Positions 15,141-24,035 of a stretch of 64,000 bases of DNA are shown here, one piece after another. Made by a program: the position numbers and the translations under genes. The DNA is taken from the NCBI GenBank assembly GCA_029266425.1, contig JAQSWY010000011.1:1-64000 (forward strand), read 5' to 3'. The DNA comes from Xanthobacteraceae bacterium. GTDB lineage: Bacteria; Pseudomonadota; Alphaproteobacteria; Rhizobiales; Xanthobacteraceae. The notes beneath the pieces were generated by a model. It ran no database searches and was not told the origin of the DNA. It was given only the letters and a program-made list of their open reading frames with translations. Numbering within the stretch: the stretch's first letter is position 1; every line of letters starts with the position of its first letter.

Positions 15141-16763
15141 ATGACAGACGCCACCGTCACCATCGCCCGCTCCAACCAGCTCTCGCCGATAGCGCGCGAG
15201 GTGGCGCGCCGGCGCACCTTCGCCATCATCTCGCATCCGGATGCCGGCAAGACGACGCTCACCGAAAAGCTGCTGCTGTTCGGCGGCGCCATCCAACTCG
15301 CCGGCCAGGTCAGGGCGAAGAAGGATCGGCGGTCCACCCGTTCCGACTGGATGGCGATCGAGCGCGAGCGCGGCATCTCGGTGGCCACCTCGGTGATGAC
15401 CTTCGAGTTCGAGGACCATGTCTTCAATCTGCTCGACACGCCGGGCCATGAGGACTTCTCCGAGGACACCTATCGCACGCTGACCGCGGTCGACGCCGCG
15501 GTGATGGTGATCGACGGCGCCAAGGGCATCGAGGCGCGCACACGCAAGCTGCTTGAAGTGTGCCGGCTGCGCGACATCCCGATCATCACCTTCATCAACA
15601 AGATGGACCGCGAGAGCCGCGATCCGTTCGACCTGCTCGACGAGATCGAGAAGACGCTGGCGCTCGACACCACGCCGATGACGTGGCCGGTCGGGCGCGG
15701 CCGCGATTTCGTCGGCACCATGGACGTCGCTTCCGGCGGCATGCGGCTGCTCGACGGCGACGAGGGCAAGACCGGCCCGCTGCGCCAGATGAGCATGAGC
15801 GAGATCGCCGCGCTCAATGCCAGCCTCGACGAGGCGGCGCTGGGCGAGGAACTGACCCTGGTGCGCGAGGGTTGCAACCCGTTCGACCTCGATTCCTTTC
15901 TCGAAGGCCATCTGACGCCGGTCTTCTTCGGCTCGGCGCTGCGCAATTTTGGCGTCGGCGATCTGCTGGAGGGCCTCGGCCGCTACGCCCCGCCGCCGCG
16001 GGCACAGGACGCCGACGTCCGCCGCGTCGAGGCGGAGGAGCCGCGCATGTCTGCCTTCGTCTTCAAGATCCAGGCGAACATGGACCCCAACCATCGCGAC
16101 CGCATCGCCTTTGCGCGGCTGTGCTCCGGCAAGCTGACGCGCGGCATGAAGGCGAAGCTGGTGCGCACCGGCAAGCAGATGGGGCTGTCGACGCCGCAAT
16201 TCTTCTTCGCCCAGGACCGCGCCATCGCCGATGAAGCCTATGCCGGCGACGTGGTCGGCATCCCCAATCACGGCGCGCTGCGCATCGGCGACACGCTGAC
16301 CGAGGGCGAGGATTTGAACTTCGTCGGCGTGCCGTCCTTCGCACCGGAAATATTGCGCCGGGTGAAGCTCTCCGACGCCATGAAGGCGAAGAAGCTGAAG
16401 CAGGCGCTGCAGGAGATGGCGGAGGAGGGCGTGGTGCAGGTGTTCCGCCCGACCGACGGTTCGCCCGCCATCGTCGGCGTGGTCGGCTCGCTCCAGCTCG
16501 ACGTGCTGAAGAACCGCATGGAGGCGGAATACAGCCTCGATATCGGCTTCGACATGTCGGAATTCCAGCTCGCCCGCTGGGTGTCGAGCGAGGACAGGAA
16601 GAAGCTGGAGGATTTCGCCACCGCCAACCGCTCCTCGACGGCGGAGGATCTCGACGGCGATCTGGTCTTCCTCGCCTCGTCGGCCTTCATGGTCGGCTAT
16701 ACTGCCGACCGCTGGCCGGGCATCGTCTTCACCGACATCAAGGACGTGAAGAAGACGGCGTGA
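15141..16763 (+). CDS. prfC: peptide chain release factor 3
   Basis: A 540-residue translational GTPase close in length to E. coli RF3 (529). G motifs are HPDAGKTT (32-39), DTPGHEDFSEDTYRTL (99-114) and NKMD (153-156). RF3-type insertions include KKDRRSTRSDWMAIERERGISV and the C-terminal domain with FRPTDGSPAIVGVVGSLQLDV, which separate it from EF-G. RF3 recycles RF1/RF2 from the ribosome after peptide release. It stands alone, bounded by repeat elements on both sides. Confidence 0.95.
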   Translation: MTDATVTIARSNQLSPIAREVARRRTFAIISHPDAGKTTLTEKLLLFGGAIQLAGQVRAKKDRRSTRSDWMAIERERGISVATSVMTFEFEDHVFNLLDTPGHEDFSEDTYRTLTAVDAAVMVIDGAKGIEARTRKLLEVCRLRDIPIITFINKMDRESRDPFDLLDEIEKTLALDTTPMTWPVGRGRDFVGTMDVASGGMRLLDGDEGKTGPLRQMSMSEIAALNASLDEAALGEELTLVREGCNPFDLDSFLEGHLTPVFFGSALRNFGVGDLLEGLGRYAPPPRAQDADVRRVEAEEPRMSAFVFKIQANMDPNHRDRIAFARLCSGKLTRGMKAKLVRTGKQMGLSTPQFFFAQDRAIADEAYAGDVVGIPNHGALRIGDTLTEGEDLNFVGVPSFAPEILRRVKLSDAMKAKKLKQALQEMAEEGVVQVFRPTDGSPAIVGVVGSLQLDVLKNRMEAEYSLDIGFDMSEFQLARWVSSEDRKKLEDFATANRSSTAEDLDGDLVFLASSAFMVGYTADRWPGIVFTDIKDVKKTA

Positions 16764-16781
16764 GTATCGCATCGCTCCACC

Positions 16782-16862
16782 GTCATGGCCGGGCTTGTCC
16801 CGGCCATCCACGGTTGTCCAATTGGCGCGGACGTGGATCCCCGGGACAAGCCCGGGGATGAC
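16782..16862. repeat. dispersed palindromic repeat R1 copy
   Basis: GTCATGGCCGGGCTTGTCCC...CCATCCACG with complementary GGATCCCCGGGACAAGCCC...GGGGATGAC. This is the cleanest R1 copy in the window. It sits just after prfC. The rest of the gap to 17027 shows nothing recognisable. Confidence 0.8.
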
Positions 16863-17027
16863 AGCGATTTGGCTGTCCGTTAGCCGCTGAGCGTCCCAAA
16901 CCTGCGCACCGCGTCCCGCATTCATCTGCTTGGCCGCCGAGCCGCTTGACGAGCCGGCGGACCGTTCCATTGACATGATCGCAGCCCGCAATGCCCGCGC
17001 GGGCAGCAAAGTGCGGCGCTGGTCCCG

Positions 17028-18458
17028 ATGGCTGCTGAACCGACGCAGAAATTCTCCGTCCCTACGCTGACCGCGATGGTCGTCGGCTCCATGGTGGGTG
17101 CCGGCATCTTCTCGCTGCCGCAGACCTTCGGCCGCGCCACTGGCGTCTATGGCGCCCTGATCGCCTGGGCGATCGCCGGCGGCGGCATGCTGATGCTGGC
17201 CTTCGTGTTCCAGACGCTGGCGCGCCGCAAGCCGGAGTTGGACGCCGGCGTCTATGCCTATGCCAAGGCCGGCTTCGGCGAATATCCGGGCTTCCTCTCC
17301 GCGCTCGGCTACTGGACGGTATGCTGCCTTGGCAACGTCTCCTATTTCGTGCTGATCAAGTCGACGCTGGGCGCGCTGATTCCGCTCTTCGGCGATGGCA
17401 ACACGGTTCAGGCCGTTGCCGTCTCCTCCTTCATCCTGTGGACGGTGCATTTCCTGATCCTGCGCGGCGTGCGCGAGGCGGCCGGCATCAACCGTATCGC
17501 CACCGTCGCCAAGATCATTCCGATCATCGTGTTCATCGTCATCGTCGCGGTGGCGTTCAAGCCGGACCTGTTCGCCGCAAACCTTTCCGGCGGCGCCGGA
17601 GCCGAGGTACCAAGCCTGTTCGCCCAGGTGCGCGGCACCATGCTGGTGACCGTGTTCGTGTTCGTCGGCATCGAGGGGGCGAGCGTCTATTCCCGCTATG
17701 CGCGCCGCCGCGAGGATGTCGGCCTCGCCACGCTGCTCGGCTTCCTCGGCGTGCTGGCGCTGATGGTGCTGATCACGGTCCTCTCCTACGGCGTGCTGCC
17801 GCGCGAGGAACTAGGCAGCCTGCGCAATCCGTCCATGGCCGGCGTGCTGCAGGCGGTGGTCGGGCCGTGGGGCGCGGTGTTCGTCAGCGCCGGCCTCATC
17901 ATCTCGGTGATGGGCGCCTATCTCTCCTGGTCGCTGCTCGCCGCGGAGGTGCTGTACTCCGCGGCGAAGACGGAGAGCATGCCGGCGTTCCTCGCAAGGG
18001 AGAACGCCCGCGCGGTGCCGGCCGCCGCGCTCTGGCTCACCAACGCGCTGGTTCAGGCCTTCCTCATCATCACCCTGTTCGCCGAGCAGGCCTTCCTGCT
18101 TGCGCTCAAGCTCACCAGCTCGATGATCCTCATCCCCTATCTGCTGGTCGCCGCCTATGCGCTGAAACTGGCGATGACCGGTGAGAGCTACGGCCCGGCG
18201 GCGTCCGAGCGGCGCGGCGACCTCATCCGCGCCGGCCTCGCCACGATCTATGCGCTCGGCCTGATCTATGCCGGCGGGCTGAAATTCCTGCTGCTCTCGG
18301 CGGTGATCTATGCGCCGGGCACGCTGCTCTACATCATCACCCGGCGCGAGCAGGACAGGCGCGTCTTCAGCACGACGGAGGCGGCGATGTTCGCCGTCGC
18401 CGTGGCAGGTGCGCTCGCCGCGTTCTATGGGCTCGCGATGGGAACGATCACCGTGTGA
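17028..18458 (+). CDS. APC-family basic amino acid antiporter (arginine/ornithine-type)
   Basis: A 476-residue permease with about 12 membrane helices. MVVGSMVGAGIFSLPQTFG is the helix-1 substrate-binding GSMVGAGI signature. GYWTVCCLGNVSYFVLI, FVFVGIEGASVYSRYARRREDVG and SVMGAYLSWSLLAAE match the arginine:ornithine antiporter (ArcD/AdiC-like) branch. It probably exchanges basic amino acids or their amine products across the inner membrane. No arginine deiminase genes are beside it. It ends converging on a GGDEF remnant and overlaps its stop region by 11 bp. Confidence 0.88.
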   Translation: MAAEPTQKFSVPTLTAMVVGSMVGAGIFSLPQTFGRATGVYGALIAWAIAGGGMLMLAFVFQTLARRKPELDAGVYAYAKAGFGEYPGFLSALGYWTVCCLGNVSYFVLIKSTLGALIPLFGDGNTVQAVAVSSFILWTVHFLILRGVREAAGINRIATVAKIIPIIVFIVIVAVAFKPDLFAANLSGGAGAEVPSLFAQVRGTMLVTVFVFVGIEGASVYSRYARRREDVGLATLLGFLGVLALMVLITVLSYGVLPREELGSLRNPSMAGVLQAVVGPWGAVFVSAGLIISVMGAYLSWSLLAAEVLYSAAKTESMPAFLARENARAVPAAALWLTNALVQAFLIITLFAEQAFLLALKLTSSMILIPYLLVAAYALKLAMTGESYGPAASERRGDLIRAGLATIYALGLIYAGGLKFLLLSAVIYAPGTLLYIITRREQDRRVFSTTEAAMFAVAVAGALAAFYGLAMGTITV

Positions 18459-18720
18459 GGCGCGGCGCCGCCGGTTCGACGAGGCGAAGGCCGGCAGAGG
18501 CGATGCGGTCGCGCCCGCTGCGCTTGGCCTGGTAGAGCGCCTGGTCGGCGGCGCTCAGCACCGCTTCGAAGCTGGTGCCGTGCGCTTCGCCGAAGGCGAT
18601 GCCTGCGCTGGCAGTGCAGGCGAGGCCGCCGTGGTGCAGCGCCAGAGCGGCGAAGTCGGAGCGCACCCGGTCGGCATGGCGCAGCGCGCCTCGGCGCTCG
18701 ATCGCCTTGACCGGTCCGCT
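18448..18720 (-). pseudogene. diguanylate cyclase (GGDEF) C-terminal remnant
   Basis: About 90 residues with no start codon of their own. ASAGIAFGEAHGTSFEAVL followed by SAADQALYQAKRSGRDRI is the last third of a GGDEF domain. The catalytic GG(D/E)EF loop and everything before it are missing, because the L,D-transpeptidase gene begins its 3' end 22 bp upstream. It cannot make c-di-GMP. It is probably the leftover of a deletion that brought the L,D-transpeptidase gene next to the transporter. Confidence 0.7.
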
Positions 18721-18742
18721 CACATTTGGTGAGGCGCGTGAA

Positions 18743-19177
18743 CTAGCGTGTGATGACGATCCGGCTGTTGCCTTTGCCATATGATTGTACCAGCGAATAG
18801 AGCGTCGCGGCATTGCCGGGCGCCAGCCGGATGCAGCCATGCGAGGCCGGGCGGCCAAGCTGGCCCATGTAGTTGGTGCCATGGATCGCGTAGCCGCCGC
18901 GGAAGAAGATCGAGTGCGGCATCGGCGAGTTGTAGTACTTCTTCGAGAAGTAGCTGCGGTACATGCGCTGCGGCCGATAGCTGCCCACCGGCGTGCGATA
19001 GCCGCGCCGTGCGGTCGACACCGCCCAATTGTACCGCGTCCAGCCATTGACCGAGACGCTCATGCGTTGACTGGAAAGATCGACCCGCGCCACGACATTG
19101 GCACTGGCCGGCGTCGCCACCACACAGGCAAGACCCGCTAGGATCACGCCTGCGAGGGCGCTGATGATCGTCTTCAT
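18743..19177 (-). CDS. L,D-transpeptidase (YkuD domain)
   Basis: A 144-residue secreted enzyme. A signal peptide (MKTIISALAGVILAGLACVV...ASA) precedes the YkuD fold. The catalytic motif is H99 in YAIHGT and S112-H113-G114-C115-I-R117 in ASHGCIRL; Cys115 is the nucleophile. Such enzymes make 3-3 peptidoglycan crosslinks or attach outer-membrane proteins to peptidoglycan, important in Hyphomicrobiales. The start at 19177 has an AGGGGAG site; an upstream in-frame ATG at 19216 would spoil the signal peptide. Confidence 0.92.
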   Translation of the reverse strand: MKTIISALAGVILAGLACVVATPASANVVARVDLSSQRMSVSVNGWTRYNWAVSTARRGYRTPVGSYRPQRMYRSYFSKKYYNSPMPHSIFFRGGYAIHGTNYMGQLGRPASHGCIRLAPGNAATLYSLVQSYGKGNSRIVITR

Positions 19178-19238
19178 CGCACTCCCCTGAACTCCGTCTT
19201 GCCGCGATCTTGCCATGATTGGTCCCGGAGCGGGAGTA

Positions 19239-19346
19239 ATGTGTGTTCACATGGTTGAGCGCAGGTGACAACAAACGCACAAGTATGCGGGTTACCCTTA
19301 ACGAACGCCCAAGCATTTTGTGTGCGCACAAATAAATTCGTTATAG
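19239..19346. promoter_or_regulatory. paired TGTG/CACA inverted repeats and overlapping plus-strand promoter candidate
   Basis: ATGTG-TGTT-CACAT (19239-19252) and TTTGTG-TGCG-CACAAA (19317-19332) share the form TGTG-TGNN-CACA. The second contains TTG-N8-CAA, the half-site spacing of Crp/Fnr-family boxes. It overlaps a possible plus-strand promoter TTGTGT (19318-19323), 17 bp, TTATAG (19341-19346). The 475-bp gap 19178-19652 otherwise holds an R4 repeat at 19453-19540. Confidence 0.4.
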
Positions 19347-19452
19347 CGCGGGTCACTCCGGTGAGGATGGTGCTCCTTTGACCGGCATTGTTCGTCATCG
19401 GCGACAACGAGCGAACAGCGCAAGGCACGGACGGGGCGCCGGCGAGCTGAAT

Positions 19453-19540
19453 CAGCATCCTTCGAGCCTCGCTGCGCTCGCTCTTCAGGATGGCGGTGAC
19501 AAATTCGAGGTGCCGCCGCAGGCGGCCTCGAAGGATGCTG
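19453..19540. repeat. dispersed palindromic repeat R4 copy
   Basis: CAGCATCCTTCGAGCCTCGC...AGGATGGC and GAGGTGCCGCCGCAGGCGGC...AAGGATGCTG are the two inverted ends, as in the copy at 14942. It lies between the candidate promoter at 19318-19346 and nnrU. Confidence 0.7.
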
Positions 19541-19652
19541 AAGCAGAGCGACACCTCAACTTCGGCGAGCCTCCTGCCGCTTCGCGTCGCGTGGCGCGTT
19601 CATTGGAATCCATCTAGCTTGCCGGGCCCTCAATCCTCCCGGAGCCGCCGCC

Positions 19653-20225
19653 ATGATCCTGATGCTTGCCGGCCTTGCGCTGTTTCTCGGCGCGCATGTC
19701 TTCACCACTCGTCGGGAGGCGCGCGCCGCGCTCATCGCAAGGATCGGGGAGGGGCCATACAAGGGGCTCTATTCCGCCGTCTCCGCCGCCGGCCTGGTGC
19801 TCACGGCGTACGGCTATGCGGCCTGGCGCGATGCCGGCCCGGCGCAGCTCTGGGAGCCGCCGGTGGCGATGCGCCACATCGCCCTGCTGCTGATGCTGTT
19901 CGCCTCCATCTTCGCCGCCGCGGCCTATGTGCCGAGCCATATCCGGGCACGGATGAAGCATCCGCTGCTGGTCGCGGTGAAGACCTGGGCGCTCGCGCAT
20001 CTGCTGGCGAACGGCGATGCGGCGACGATCACGCTGTGCGTCCTGGTGCTGGCCTGGGCGGTGTATGATCGCATCACGCTGAAGCGCCGCGGCAACCCGT
20101 TCCCCGTCGCGCCCTCCGGCTGGGGCGGCGATGTCGTTGCGGTCATTGCCGGTCTCGTGCTTTATGCCGCGCTCGCCTTCCTGTTCCACCCTTATGTGGT
20201 GGGCGTGCCCGTAATGCCGAGCTGA
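19653..20225 (+). CDS. nnrU: NnrU family membrane protein
   Basis: A 190-residue protein with about five to six membrane helices. [41 protein letters not shown] and [27 protein letters not shown] are typical NnrU/isoprenylcysteine-methyltransferase-like signatures. NnrU was named for its link to nitrite/nitric oxide metabolism; in many alphaproteobacteria it occurs outside denitrification clusters, as here, and its role is unclear. The stop is 5 bp before panB, so they are probably co-transcribed. Confidence 0.85.
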   Translation: MILMLAGLALFLGAHVFTTRREARAALIARIGEGPYKGLYSAVSAAGLVLTAYGYAAWRDAGPAQLWEPPVAMRHIALLLMLFASIFAAAAYVPSHIRARMKHPLLVAVKTWALAHLLANGDAATITLCVLVLAWAVYDRITLKRRGNPFPVAPSGWGGDVVAVIAGLVLYAALAFLFHPYVVGVPVMPS

Positions 20226-20230
20226 ACATC

Positions 20231-21052
20231 ATGTCCATACAGTCCGCCGCCCGCAGGCTCACCGCGCCGGATATCCGGGCCCGCAAGGGCGGCGAGCCGA
20301 TCGTCTCGCTCACCTCCTACCATGCCCACACCGCCCGGCTGATCGACCCGCATGTCGACTTCATCTTGGTGGGCGATTCGCTCGGTATGGTGATGCACGG
20401 CATGGAGACCACCGTGCCGGTCACGGTCGACATGATGATCCTGCAAGGTCAAGCGGTTATGCGTGGTTCCTCGCGTGCCCTGGTGGTCGTCGACCTGCCC
20501 TTCGGCTCCTATGAGGGCTCCCCGCAGCAGGCCTTCGCCACGGCCTCGCGGGTGCTGAAGGAGACCGGCGCCGGCGCCGTCAAGCTGGAAGGCGGGCGAC
20601 GCATGGCGGAGACGGTGCGCTTCCTCGCCGATCGCGGCGTGCCGGTGATGGGCCATGTCGGGCTCACCCCGCAGGCGATCAACACGCTTGGCTCCTTCAA
20701 GGCGCTGGGCCGCGACGAGGCCGGCGCCGACATGATCCGCGACGATGCCCGCGCCATCGCTGAGGCCGGCGCCTTCGCCATGGTGGTCGAAGCGGTGGCC
20801 GAGCCGGTGGCCCGCGCCATCACCGAGGAAGTCGCGCCGCCCACGATCGGCATTGGCGGATCGGTCGCCTGCGACGGGCAGATCCTGGTGCTGGAGGACA
20901 TGCTCGGCCTGTCCGACCGGGTGCCACGCTTCGTCAAGAAATTCGCCGATATCGGGCCGGCCATCGGCGCGGCTGTGGCGGACTATGCGGCCGAGGTGCG
21001 CGCGCGCACCTTTCCCGGCCCCGAGCACGTCTACGCTGCGAAAAAGGGCTGA
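20231..21052 (+). CDS. panB: 3-methyl-2-oxobutanoate hydroxymethyltransferase
   Basis: A 273-residue TIM-barrel enzyme that transfers a hydroxymethyl group from methylene-tetrahydrofolate to 2-oxoisovalerate to give ketopantoate, the first step of pantothenate synthesis. Metal ligands Asp49 (LVGDSLGMV) and Asp88 ([11 protein letters not shown]), plus KLEGG and GHVGLTPQ, are conserved. The length is normal. It lies between nnrU and the YfgM-like gene; panC is not in the window. Confidence 0.95.
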   Translation: MSIQSAARRLTAPDIRARKGGEPIVSLTSYHAHTARLIDPHVDFILVGDSLGMVMHGMETTVPVTVDMMILQGQAVMRGSSRALVVVDLPFGSYEGSPQQAFATASRVLKETGAGAVKLEGGRRMAETVRFLADRGVPVMGHVGLTPQAINTLGSFKALGRDEAGADMIRDDARAIAEAGAFAMVVEAVAEPVARAITEEVAPPTIGIGGSVACDGQILVLEDMLGLSDRVPRFVKKFADIGPAIGAAVADYAAEVRARTFPGPEHVYAAKKG

Positions 21053-21185
21053 TCCCGATACCTTGCCGCGGTTTGCCTTGAAGAGGCCGCATCGCTAACT
21101 TACGCGGCCCTCAAGGTCGGCGCATGTTTCGCGCCGCCCCGCCGCCCAACCGGACTTGGCGTCATGGCGCCCCAACGGATAAGAA

Positions 21186-22202
21186 ATGGCTGATATTTTC
21201 CACGAGATCGACGAGGATCTTCGTCGCGAGCGGCTGGGCAAGATCTGGACACGCTTCGGCGGCTACATCATCGGGCTGGCCGTGCTCATCGTCCTCGGCG
21301 TCGGGGCCTGGCGCGGCTATGAATGGTGGCAGGCCCGCGAAGCGGCCGCATCCGGCGCCCGCTTCGCCGCCGCGCTCAACCTCGCCGAGGAAGGCAAGCA
21401 CGCGGAGGCGCAGGCAGCCTTCGCCGAGATCGCCAAGGACGGCACCGGCGGCTACCGCATCCTCGCCCGCTTCCGCGCCGCGACCGAGCTCGCCTATAGC
21501 GACAAGGCCGCCGCGGTTGCCGCCTATGATGCGCTCGCCAATGAGAACGGCGTCGATCCGCTGGCCCGCGACGTCGCACGTATCCGCGCCGGCCTCTTGC
21601 TGGTCGACACCGCTTCGCTCCCCGATATCGAAGCGCGGATGAAGCCGCTCGACACGCCGACCGGAGCATTCCGCAATTCGGCGCGCGAGATCCTTGGTCT
21701 CGCCCAGTACCGCGCCGGCGATTATGCGGGGGCGACCAAGAGCTTCGAGAGCATTCTCGCCGACGCCGAATTGTCTCCCGGCATGCGCCAGCGCGCCGAG
21801 CTGATGCGCACCCTTGCCGCCGCCGGCTCACCGCCGCCGGCGGGCGCCGCCCAGGCGCTGCCGGTCCCCTCGGCACCCGCGCTGCCGGTGCCGACCGCAC
21901 CGGTGCTGCCGCCGGCGAGCGAGATGCCGACCTTGCCGGGCGCCTCGCCGATCCCCGAAGGCTCGTGGGCGCCTTCGACCAACCCCACTCCAGCGGCTCC
22001 CTCCGTGCCGGAGATCGCCGTGCCGGCGCCCACGCCGGTGACGCCCACGCCCGAAGCGACCACGCCGGACGGTGCACCCGCCGACGAGGCGCCCTCGGCT
22101 CCGGCCGTACCCGCGGTGCCTGGCCCGGATTCGTCGGCGCCCGCGGAGCCCGCGCCACCCGCATCCGCCGAGCCGGCTCCCGCGCCGGCACCGCCGCAAT
22201 AG
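21186..22202 (+). CDS. YfgM-like TPR membrane protein with Pro/Ala-rich tail
   Basis: A 338-residue protein. MADIFHEIDEDLRRERLGKIW is followed by one membrane helix (about 26-44), then TPR-like repeats to about residue 205 (TPR_21 family, ancillary SecYEG/YfgM-like). Beyond that a long Pro/Ala/Val-rich, low-complexity tail follows that is absent from E. coli YfgM. The position upstream of der matches the yfgM-bamB-der order. It is probably an inner-membrane, periplasm-facing chaperone or translocon partner. The tail may be a flexible spacer. Confidence 0.8.
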   Translation: MADIFHEIDEDLRRERLGKIWTRFGGYIIGLAVLIVLGVGAWRGYEWWQAREAAASGARFAAALNLAEEGKHAEAQAAFAEIAKDGTGGYRILARFRAATELAYSDKAAAVAAYDALANENGVDPLARDVARIRAGLLLVDTASLPDIEARMKPLDTPTGAFRNSAREILGLAQYRAGDYAGATKSFESILADAELSPGMRQRAELMRTLAAAGSPPPAGAAQALPVPSAPALPVPTAPVLPPASEMPTLPGASPIPEGSWAPSTNPTPAAPSVPEIAVPAPTPVTPTPEATTPDGAPADEAPSAPAVPAVPGPDSSAPAEPAPPASAEPAPAPAPPQ

Positions 22203-22212
22203 GAGAAGGCCC

Positions 22213-22527
22213 ATGTCGCGGCTAACGTCTTCCCAGCTGCCGTCTTCCCAGCTGCCGTCTTCGCCGAAGCGCCGGCTCTCCCGCCTCGCTCTAGTCGCGG
22301 CTGCGCTCGGCCTCGCCCTCACGGCTGCGGGATGCGAGACCCTGGACGCGCTCAATCCGTGGGGAGACAAGGACAAGAAGTTGCCGGGCGCGCGCACCCA
22401 GGTGTTCCCCGAGGGCGTGCCGGGCGTCGACTACAATGCACCGCCGCCACAGCCGGCGAGCCCGGGCGGCTATAGTACCCCGGAATCGCCGGGGGCAAGC
22501 CCCGCTCCGGCCAAACCCGCGCAATAA
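22213..22527 (+). CDS. small lipoprotein in the bamB position
   Basis: A 104-residue predicted lipoprotein. The lipobox is LTAAGC after the hydrophobic stretch [12 protein letters not shown]; the acylated cysteine is followed by [18 protein letters not shown] and a Pro-rich tail. The N-terminus contains a short direct duplication ([13 protein letters not shown]) encoded by tandem TCTTCCCAGCTGCCG units. It starts 10 bp after the YfgM-like stop (AGGAGAAGG site) and ends 5 bp before der. The mature start resembles the beginning of BamB lipoproteins, but there is no beta-propeller. Confidence 0.75.
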   Translation: MSRLTSSQLPSSQLPSSPKRRLSRLALVAAALGLALTAAGCETLDALNPWGDKDKKLPGARTQVFPEGVPGVDYNAPPPQPASPGGYSTPESPGASPAPAKPAQ

Positions 22528-22532
22528 CAGCC

Positions 22533-23885
22533 ATGTCCCTCACCGTCGCCATTGTCGGTCGTCCGAATGTCGGCAAGTCGACGCTGTTCAACCGCCTCGT
22601 CGGCAAGCGCCTCGCGCTGGTCGATGACCGGCCCGGCGTGACCCGCGATCGCCGCGAGGGCGATGGCCAGCTCGGCCATCTCGAATTCCGGGTCATCGAT
22701 ACAGCCGGCCTCGAAGAGGCCAAGGCGGAGAGCCTCGAAGGCCGGATGCGGGCCCAGACCGAGGCCGCCATCGGCGAGGCCGATGTCCTGCTGTTCATGA
22801 TCGACGCCCGCGCCGGCGTGACGCCGACCGATCGCGCCTTCGCCGATCTGGCGCGGCGCTCCGGCCGCCACACCATCCTCGTCGCCAACAAGAGCGAGGG
22901 CCGCGCCAGCGAGGCCGGCACGCTGGAGGCCTATTCGCTGGGCCTCGGCGAGCCGGTCCCCGTCTCGGCCGAGCATGGCGAGGGCATGGGCGACCTGTTC
23001 CGCGCGCTGAACGAATGCTTCCCGGACGATCCCGGCGACGAAGCGGAGGAAGAAGCGGAAGAGGAGGGTGGCGTCCGCCCCATCCGCGTCGCGGTGCTCG
23101 GTCGGCCCAATGCCGGCAAGTCGACCCTGATCAATGCGCTGCTCGGCGAGGAGCGCCTGCTGGTCGGTCCCGAGGCTGGCATCACTCGCGACTCCATCGC
23201 GGTCGATGTCGAGCGCGCCGGCGTCAAGCTGAAGGTGTTCGACACCGCGGGCATGAGGAAGCGCGCCCGGGTCGAGGACAAGCTGGAGAAGCTCTCCGTC
23301 GCCGACGGCCTGCGCGCCGCCAAGTTCGCCGAGGTGGTGGTAGTGCTGATGGATGCCACCCATCCCTTCGAGGAGCAGGACCTGCGCATCGCCGATCTCG
23401 TGGTGCGCGAGGGCCGGGCCCTGGTGGTGGCGCTCAGCAAGTCCGACCTCGTGAAGGAAGGCGGCTTCGCCACCCGCATGCGCGAGGAAGCCGACCATTG
23501 GCTGCCGCAGGCCAAGGGCATGCCGGTGGTCCTGGTCTCCGGGCTGACCGGCGCCGGGCTCGAGCGGCTGGTGCACGCGATCCAGTCGGCGCACGAGGTG
23601 TGGAACCGCCGCGTGGCGACTAATCCGCTGAACCGCTGGCTGAGCGAGACGGTCGATACGCATCCGCCGCCGGCGGTGTCCGGCCGGCGCATCAAGCTGC
23701 GTTACATCACCCAGCCCAAGAGCCGCCCGCCGAGCTTCGTGCTGTTCTGCTCGCGTGCCGATGCGCTGCCGGAGAGCTATCTGCGCTACCTGACCAACGG
23801 CCTGCGCACCGCCTTCAACCTGCCCGGCGTGCCGATCCGGCTGACGCTGCGCGAGAAGGACAATCCGTACGCGGAGAAGGATTGA
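22533..23885 (+). CDS. der: ribosome biogenesis GTPase Der (EngA)
   Basis: A 450-residue tandem GTPase. The first G domain has GRPNVGKST (9-17) and DTAGLEE; the second has GRPNAGKST (about 190-198) and [19 protein letters not shown]-terminal KH-like domain ([25 protein letters not shown]) follows. An acidic Glu-rich linker joins the two G domains. Der assists 50S subunit assembly and is essential in most bacteria. It is the last gene of the panB-YfgM-lipoprotein-der run. Confidence 0.97.
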   Translation: MSLTVAIVGRPNVGKSTLFNRLVGKRLALVDDRPGVTRDRREGDGQLGHLEFRVIDTAGLEEAKAESLEGRMRAQTEAAIGEADVLLFMIDARAGVTPTDRAFADLARRSGRHTILVANKSEGRASEAGTLEAYSLGLGEPVPVSAEHGEGMGDLFRALNECFPDDPGDEAEEEAEEEGGVRPIRVAVLGRPNAGKSTLINALLGEERLLVGPEAGITRDSIAVDVERAGVKLKVFDTAGMRKRARVEDKLEKLSVADGLRAAKFAEVVVVLMDATHPFEEQDLRIADLVVREGRALVVALSKSDLVKEGGFATRMREEADHWLPQAKGMPVVLVSGLTGAGLERLVHAIQSAHEVWNRRVATNPLNRWLSETVDTHPPPAVSGRRIKLRYITQPKSRPPSFVLFCSRADALPESYLRYLTNGLRTAFNLPGVPIRLTLREKDNPYAEKD

Positions 23886-23904
23886 TTCTTCTCATTCTGA
23901 AGAC

Positions 23905-24005
23905 GTCATCCCGGCCGAAGGCGAAGCCGTAGAGCCGGGATCGCGTGGAGTTCCGCACGACACCTTCCAACGCTCCCGGATCGGCCTGCGGCCGTCCGGG
24001 ATGAC
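23905..24005. repeat. dispersed palindromic repeat R3 copy
   Basis: GTCATCCCGGCCGAAGGCGA...GCCGGGATCGC and TCCCGGATCGGCCTGCGGCC...GGGATGAC are complementary ends. The closest relative is at 31776-31877. It separates der from the convergent SDR gene and may act as a bidirectional terminator. Confidence 0.78.
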
Positions 24006-24035
24006 GACTTGGATGGATGCTCACGCAGAGCAACC

